DNA of 24,143 nt from a virus, in the IMG/VR virus record IMGVR_UViG_3300034104_000734, positions 1 through 24,143 of that record. One strand, given 5' to 3'. The notes beneath the pieces are model-generated. The model saw only the letters and a list, made by a program, of their open reading frames with translations, searched no databases and was not told the origin of the DNA. Shown here in pieces: positions 20,317-24,143 of the stretch; within the stretch, counting starts at the first letter, position 1; the number at the start of each line of letters is the position of its first letter. The position numbers were made by a program, and so were the translations under genes.

Positions 20317-22739
20317 TGGATAAACCATCAGTTGTTATCTCCTCATTACCCTTTCCGGACCAAATGGCGCCAGATGAAGTCAAGGCGACATATGAGTACG
20401 GATTAAAGGTAGGAAAAGCCATCGAAGGGGAGTGGTTTAAGAGGAAGTCTAATTCAAGCAGATTTTATCAGCAGTGGGGTGAATTCCACCGCCTGAGACT
20501 ATATGCTCGTGGAGAACAGCCTGTACAGAAGTACAAGGACGAGATCGCTGTTAATGGCGACATATCAATGCTTAACTTGGATTGGACTCCTGTTCCAATC
20601 ATCCCTAAGTTTGTTGACGTTGTTGTCAACGGCATGATAGACAGGCCATACACCATTAAGGCTGAGGCTCAAGACGTTTTGTCCGCTGAGAAAAAGAACG
20701 TGTTCCAGGATATGATCGAGGCTGATATGGTTGCCAAGGATTTTCTTATGCTTACAAAAGAGGAGTTTGGCATTGACGCATTCAACGTAAATCCAGATGA
20801 GCTGCCTGCAAATGACCAGGAGCTTTCTCTATACATGCAGATGAACTACAAGCCATCTATTGAGATCGCTGAAGAGATTGCCATCAACACACTTCTTAAA
20901 ATGAATGACTATGAGGATGTGTTGAGAGATTACTACTATGACGTGGCTACATTAGGAGTTGGTGTTGCAAAACACGAGTTCCTTATCAACGATGGCGTTA
21001 AGGTTGAGTATGTAGATCCAGCGAACTGGATCCATAGCTATACTGAAAAGAATGACTTCTCTGATTGTTTTTACTTTGGAGAGGTTAAGCAGGTTCACTA
21101 CACCGAGCTGCTTAAAATGAATCCAAACCTTACTGACGAAGAACTTACTGAGATTAAGAATGCAGGCTCAGCTTGGTATGACTACTTCCCGGTAGTCCGT
21201 AACTACCAAGACGATGCATTCTTAAATGAGGTTGTGACGCTTTTATACTTTAACTACAAGACTCACAAGAAGTTTGTTTGGAAAAAGAAATTACTTGAGA
21301 ACGGAGGAGAGCGAGTGATCCGTAAGGATGACAACTTTAACCCACCACCAAACGAAATGTTTGAGGTAGTTGAAGCCGTTCGCGACGTTTGGTATGAAGG
21401 TGTGTTGGTCGGTGGATCAAACATCATCATTAAGTGGGAGATGATGAAGAACATGGTACGTCCTAAGTCTGCATCACAGAAAGCACTTCCAAACTACATT
21501 GCTTACGCTCCACGTTACTATAAAGGAAATATTGAGTCACTCGTTCGTCGAATGATTCCATTTGCCGATCAGATCCAATTGACTCACTTGAAGCTACAGC
21601 AAGTTATGGCTCGCGTAGTTCCTGATGGTGTGTTCATTGATGCTGATGGTATTAATGAGGTAGACCTTGGAACAGGTGCTGCATACAATCCTGAGGATGC
21701 GCTCAATCTATACTTCCAAACGGGTAGTGTGATTGGACGTAGCTATACACAAGACGGTGAGTTTAACAACGCGCGTATTCCAATCCAAGAGCTTAACTCA
21801 AACAGTGGTCAAGCTAAGATGGCTGCCCTTATCGGCAACTACAACCACTACTTGAATATGATCCGCGACGTGACGGGTGTAAACGAGGTGCGTGATGCAT
21901 CTACACCACACCCAGACGCATTGGTTGGTGTTCAGAAGCTTGCAGCGCTAAACTCAAACACAGCTACTCGACACATCTTAGACGCTGGTCTTAATGTCAC
22001 TAAGAGAGTTGCTGAGTGCTTGTCTATTCGTGTTGCTGACATACTTGAGTATGCTGACTTCGCTGAGGAGTTTGCTATGCAGATTGGCAAGTACAACATG
22101 GCGATACTTGAGGACGTTAAGGATCTTTACCTACACGACTTTGGTATTTTTATTGAGATTGCCCCAGACGAAGAACAGAAGGCACAGCTCGAGCAGAACA
22201 TTCAGATGGCATTGCAACAGCAGACAATTGACCTAGAGGATGCAATTGACATCCGCATGATCAACAACATTAAGCTTGCCAACGAAATGCTTAAGATGAA
22301 ACGTCGTAAGCGTATGGAGCAGACGCAAAAAGATAAGGAGATGGAGTTCCAAATGCAAATGCAGACAAACATCCAATCCGCTCAAGCAGCTGCTGAGGCT
22401 AAGGCGCAGGTCATCCAATTGGAAGGCCAAACAAAAGCTCAGATCAAGCAGATGGAAGTTCAAGGTGACATTCAGAAGATGCAGGCAGAGGCAGAGCTCA
22501 AAAAAGAGCTGATGGCTATTGAGTTCCAATACAACATGCAGTTAAACGGAATGCAGATGCAGACATTAAAAGATCGTGAAACTGAGAAGGAGAAGGCGAA
22601 AGATAAGCGAGTCGACCTACAGGCCACTCGTCAGTCTGAGCTAATTAACCAACGACAAAATAACCTACCACCTCAAAACTTTGAGAGTACTGAAGACTCA
22701 CTTGATGGATTCGATTTAGAAGCGTTTGGACCTAAATAA
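20316..22739 (+). CDS. Portal protein
   Basis: An 807-aa protein directly after the terminase, the usual place for the portal, which forms the dodecameric DNA channel. N-terminal and central parts show portal-like features: SSRFYQQWGEFHRLRLYARG, VVVNGMIDRPYTIKAE, then VEYVDPANWIHSYTEKNDFS, and the clip/stem stretch LVRRMIPFADQIQLTHLKLQ. IRDVTGVNEVRDASTPHP (with following ALVGVQ) resembles the inner helix region of crAss-like and related portals. Residues about 660-775 form a long Gln/Lys/Glu-rich coiled coil (MEQTQKDKEMEFQMQMQTNI and beyond), probably a barrel domain inside the capsid (inference). It makes TAATG overlaps with both neighbours. Confidence 0.88.
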   Translation: MDKPSVVISSLPFPDQMAPDEVKATYEYGLKVGKAIEGEWFKRKSNSSRFYQQWGEFHRLRLYARGEQPVQKYKDEIAVNGDISMLNLDWTPVPIIPKFVDVVVNGMIDRPYTIKAEAQDVLSAEKKNVFQDMIEADMVAKDFLMLTKEEFGIDAFNVNPDELPANDQELSLYMQMNYKPSIEIAEEIAINTLLKMNDYEDVLRDYYYDVATLGVGVAKHEFLINDGVKVEYVDPANWIHSYTEKNDFSDCFYFGEVKQVHYTELLKMNPNLTDEELTEIKNAGSAWYDYFPVVRNYQDDAFLNEVVTLLYFNYKTHKKFVWKKKLLENGGERVIRKDDNFNPPPNEMFEVVEAVRDVWYEGVLVGGSNIIIKWEMMKNMVRPKSASQKALPNYIAYAPRYYKGNIESLVRRMIPFADQIQLTHLKLQQVMARVVPDGVFIDADGINEVDLGTGAAYNPEDALNLYFQTGSVIGRSYTQDGEFNNARIPIQELNSNSGQAKMAALIGNYNHYLNMIRDVTGVNEVRDASTPHPDALVGVQKLAALNSNTATRHILDAGLNVTKRVAECLSIRVADILEYADFAEEFAMQIGKYNMAILEDVKDLYLHDFGIFIEIAPDEEQKAQLEQNIQMALQQQTIDLEDAIDIRMINNIKLANEMLKMKRRKRMEQTQKDKEMEFQMQMQTNIQSAQAAAEAKAQVIQLEGQTKAQIKQMEVQGDIQKMQAEAELKKELMAIEFQYNMQLNGMQMQTLKDRETEKEKAKDKRVDLQATRQSELINQRQNNLPPQNFESTEDSLDGFDLEAFGPK

Positions 22740-23371
22740 TGGCATATATAGAACATAACTTTTTCCCTTTGAAAGTATTCGTTAGAAATGAATACATGTA
22801 TCAACACCAAAAGGGGCAAGGAGAGTTTACACCGGGTGTTATAATGTCGGTAAGATGCATGCCTGGTCAGGCTGCGCTATTCCAAGTTCTACTAGAGAAC
22901 GGAGTAATGCGCGATAAGTTACCAAGCCATGCGTTATTGACTAAACCAGAGCTCCCTGATCCAGATCTACCTTTCCACTTCTTACAGATATGGAACTGCT
23001 TTTCTTACAACTTCACGTTGCTGCACTTATCTTATGTGTATGACACAAAGGTTGAGGTTTATATGAAAGACCATAAGTTCTATCCGGGTAGTTACTATGC
23101 CACCATCAACTGGGGATCCAATGACTTAAACACAGATCTTTCATTAGCAGAGGATGCTTTAGAACATAAGAGTCATCACATTATTCTACTTGACAACGGT
23201 CAGATAGCACTACAGCCAAACAACCGCATCAAGTGGTCTGAGCCATCATTCGTTACAAAGCCGTTCCCAGAACGCCCTGACTACTTGGTAAATGTAGACT
23301 ACTACAACTGTGAAAGCTTTGATAAGTGGCACACAGAGGATTCTGATCGTATGTTCTACGATAATGAATAA
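22739..23371 (+). CDS. Conserved phage protein between portal and scaffold, function unknown
   Basis: A 210-aa protein rich in aromatic residues with no membrane span: FFPLKVFVRNEYMYQHQKGQ, GVIMSVRCMPGQAALFQVLL, then LPFHFLQIWNCFSYNFTLLH and VEVYMKDHKFYPGSYYATIN. The last third (ALQPNNRIKWSEPSFVTKPF, then RPDYLVNVDYYN) matches a pattern 'N(R)IxWxEPSF.....RPDYKVN' that I recall from equivalents in other phages. Its strict place between portal and scaffold suggests a role in head assembly or the neck, but there is no evidence beyond position. Confidence 0.78.
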   Translation: MAYIEHNFFPLKVFVRNEYMYQHQKGQGEFTPGVIMSVRCMPGQAALFQVLLENGVMRDKLPSHALLTKPELPDPDLPFHFLQIWNCFSYNFTLLHLSYVYDTKVEVYMKDHKFYPGSYYATINWGSNDLNTDLSLAEDALEHKSHHIILLDNGQIALQPNNRIKWSEPSFVTKPFPERPDYLVNVDYYNCESFDKWHTEDSDRMFYDNE

Positions 23372-23384
23372 ATAAAATAATTAT

Positions 23385-23392
23385 TAACTTTG
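23385..23392 (+). promoter_or_regulatory. Bacteroidota-type promoter before the scaffold gene
   Basis: TAACTTTG matches TAnnTTTG, 15 bases before the ATG at 23408, in an AT-rich 36-base gap. The box runs into TTTGTCAAA (23389-23397), an inverted repeat like the TTTGTACAAA of the divergent promoter. A separate promoter here would allow extra expression of scaffold and capsid genes. Confidence 0.65.
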
Positions 23393-23407
23393 TCAAAATT
23401 AAATTAA

Positions 23408-24143
23408 ATGGAAAATGAATTCAAAGTAAGAGCTGTAGAATTCGAAGAGAAATCTATGGCTGAAAAAGAAGCAGCGCTTCTTGAAGGATTAGAGGATCAC
23501 TCTGGTGATAATGATACCATCAAGGTAGACTTGACGGAAGATCAACCAGCCGATGAGCCAATAGTAGATAATAACCCACCACAAGAGGTGGATTTAGATG
23601 ATAATAAAGTTCTTTCATATCTAGGTAAAAGATGGAACAAAGAGATCACATCTTTGGATGAGTTAGTTGAGCAGCGAACACAAGCTGAAGAACTACCTGA
23701 AGATGTCTCTGCGTTTCTAAAGTATAAGAAAGATACCGGGCGTGGTATTGAAGACTTCATGAAATTGAATGTCGACTACAGCGCCATGGATGAAGATTCT
23801 TTGCTTTACCAATACCACAAAGAACAGAACCCTGAGCTTGATGCTGATGAGGTTAAGTTCGAGCTTGAGTCTAAGTATTCATATGATGAAGACTTTGATG
23901 ATGAAAAGCACATTAAAAAGGTAAAGCTAGAACGTAAAAAAGAGCTGACTAAGGCTCGTGACTACTTTAATAAACTAAAAGAACAATACAAAGCGCCGCT
24001 TGAGTCAAGGGATGCTTTTGTTCCGGCAGAAGAAAAAGAAGCTTACGAATCTTACAAGCAATATAAACAAGCCGCAACTAGCGAGCAAGAGGAACAAACG
24101 AAGCGGTCTCAGTATTTTGCTGACAAGACGAGTGAGTTGTTTT
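23408..24143 (+). CDS. Scaffold-like acidic protein (3' end outside window)
   Basis: ATG at 23408 opens a frame that has no stop before the window end (245 codons visible). The start region is highly acidic and disordered (residues 1-70), followed by LSYLGKRWNKEITSLDELVE, LPEDVSAFLKYKKDTGRGIE and a helical Lys/Glu-rich part with FDDEKHIKKVKLERKKEL. Acidic disordered front, helical middle and position after the portal fit a head-assembly scaffold. I recall a similar 'YLGxRxNKEITSLDEL...FLKYKKETGR' block before the major capsid gene in flavophages. The rest of the gene and the capsid gene should follow. Confidence 0.75.
   Translation, partial: MENEFKVRAVEFEEKSMAEKEAALLEGLEDHSGDNDTIKVDLTEDQPADEPIVDNNPPQEVDLDDNKVLSYLGKRWNKEITSLDELVEQRTQAEELPEDVSAFLKYKKDTGRGIEDFMKLNVDYSAMDEDSLLYQYHKEQNPELDADEVKFELESKYSYDEDFDDEKHIKKVKLERKKELTKARDYFNKLKEQYKAPLESRDAFVPAEEKEAYESYKQYKQAATSEQEEQTKRSQYFADKTSELF

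Noticed and set aside
21994-22236. 80-aa ORF in another frame of the portal gene
   Set aside because: Leu/Arg/Ser-rich shadow frame without start context, fully inside the portal coding sequence.
1-24143. tRNA genes, CRISPR arrays, insertion sequences or integration genes
   Set aside because: I saw no cloverleaf, regular spaced repeats, transposase or integrase in the window; the only mobile elements seen are the intein and the homing endonuclease gene.

Overview
This window is part of the late (virion and lysis) region of a tailed double-stranded DNA phage of Bacteroidota, most likely of the class Flavobacteriia. Nothing in it looks like a host chromosome. The host assignment rests on five promoters with the Bacteroidota -7 box TAnnTTTG, on a flavobacterial-style signal peptide ending in SFSQ, and on small proteins and fibre modules that I recognise from memory as typical of phages of this phylum. 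Genes are packed tightly, mostly on the + strand, with ATGA, TAATG and longer overlaps.

Layout. Bases 1-747 hold the 3' end of a disordered protein, followed by a terminator. A promoter at 815 then drives a phage-encoded chaperonin pair, groEL followed by groES, which is the reverse of the cellular order. A winged-helix-like gene lies on the - strand (2613-3098) and diverges from a run of five very small basic proteins (3123-4303). The two divergent promoters share an 18-bp perfect palindrome. From 4307 to 12496 come receptor-binding and fibre genes: an appendage protein, a spike-like protein, a 54-aa fibre leader, two large paralogous fibres with tandem jelly-roll-like modules and a LamG-like end, and a 687-aa modular tail fibre. 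A GIY-YIG homing endonuclease gene sits exactly at the start-stop junction in front of the first large fibre. The lysis region spans 12489-15080: a probable one-protein spanin, two paralogous holin-like miniproteins among other small membrane proteins, a nested pair resembling Rz/Rz1, a two-span holin candidate and an M15 peptidase endolysin.

A second promoter, sharing 14 nt with the groEL promoter, starts a unit with a 45-aa basic protein and another appendage protein. Small genes follow, including one (16303-16866) that I read as two tandem GroES-like barrels. The packaging and head genes complete the window: a small-subunit candidate, the large terminase interrupted by a 329-aa LAGLIDADG intein right after its Walker B acid pair, the portal, an unknown conserved protein and the start of an acidic scaffold-like protein.

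How the parts may work together: the intein must splice to restore the packaging ATPase. The chaperonin, and possibly the double-GroES-like protein, may fold the large beta-rich virion proteins. The winged-helix protein may control its own divergent promoters. The last two points are inference.
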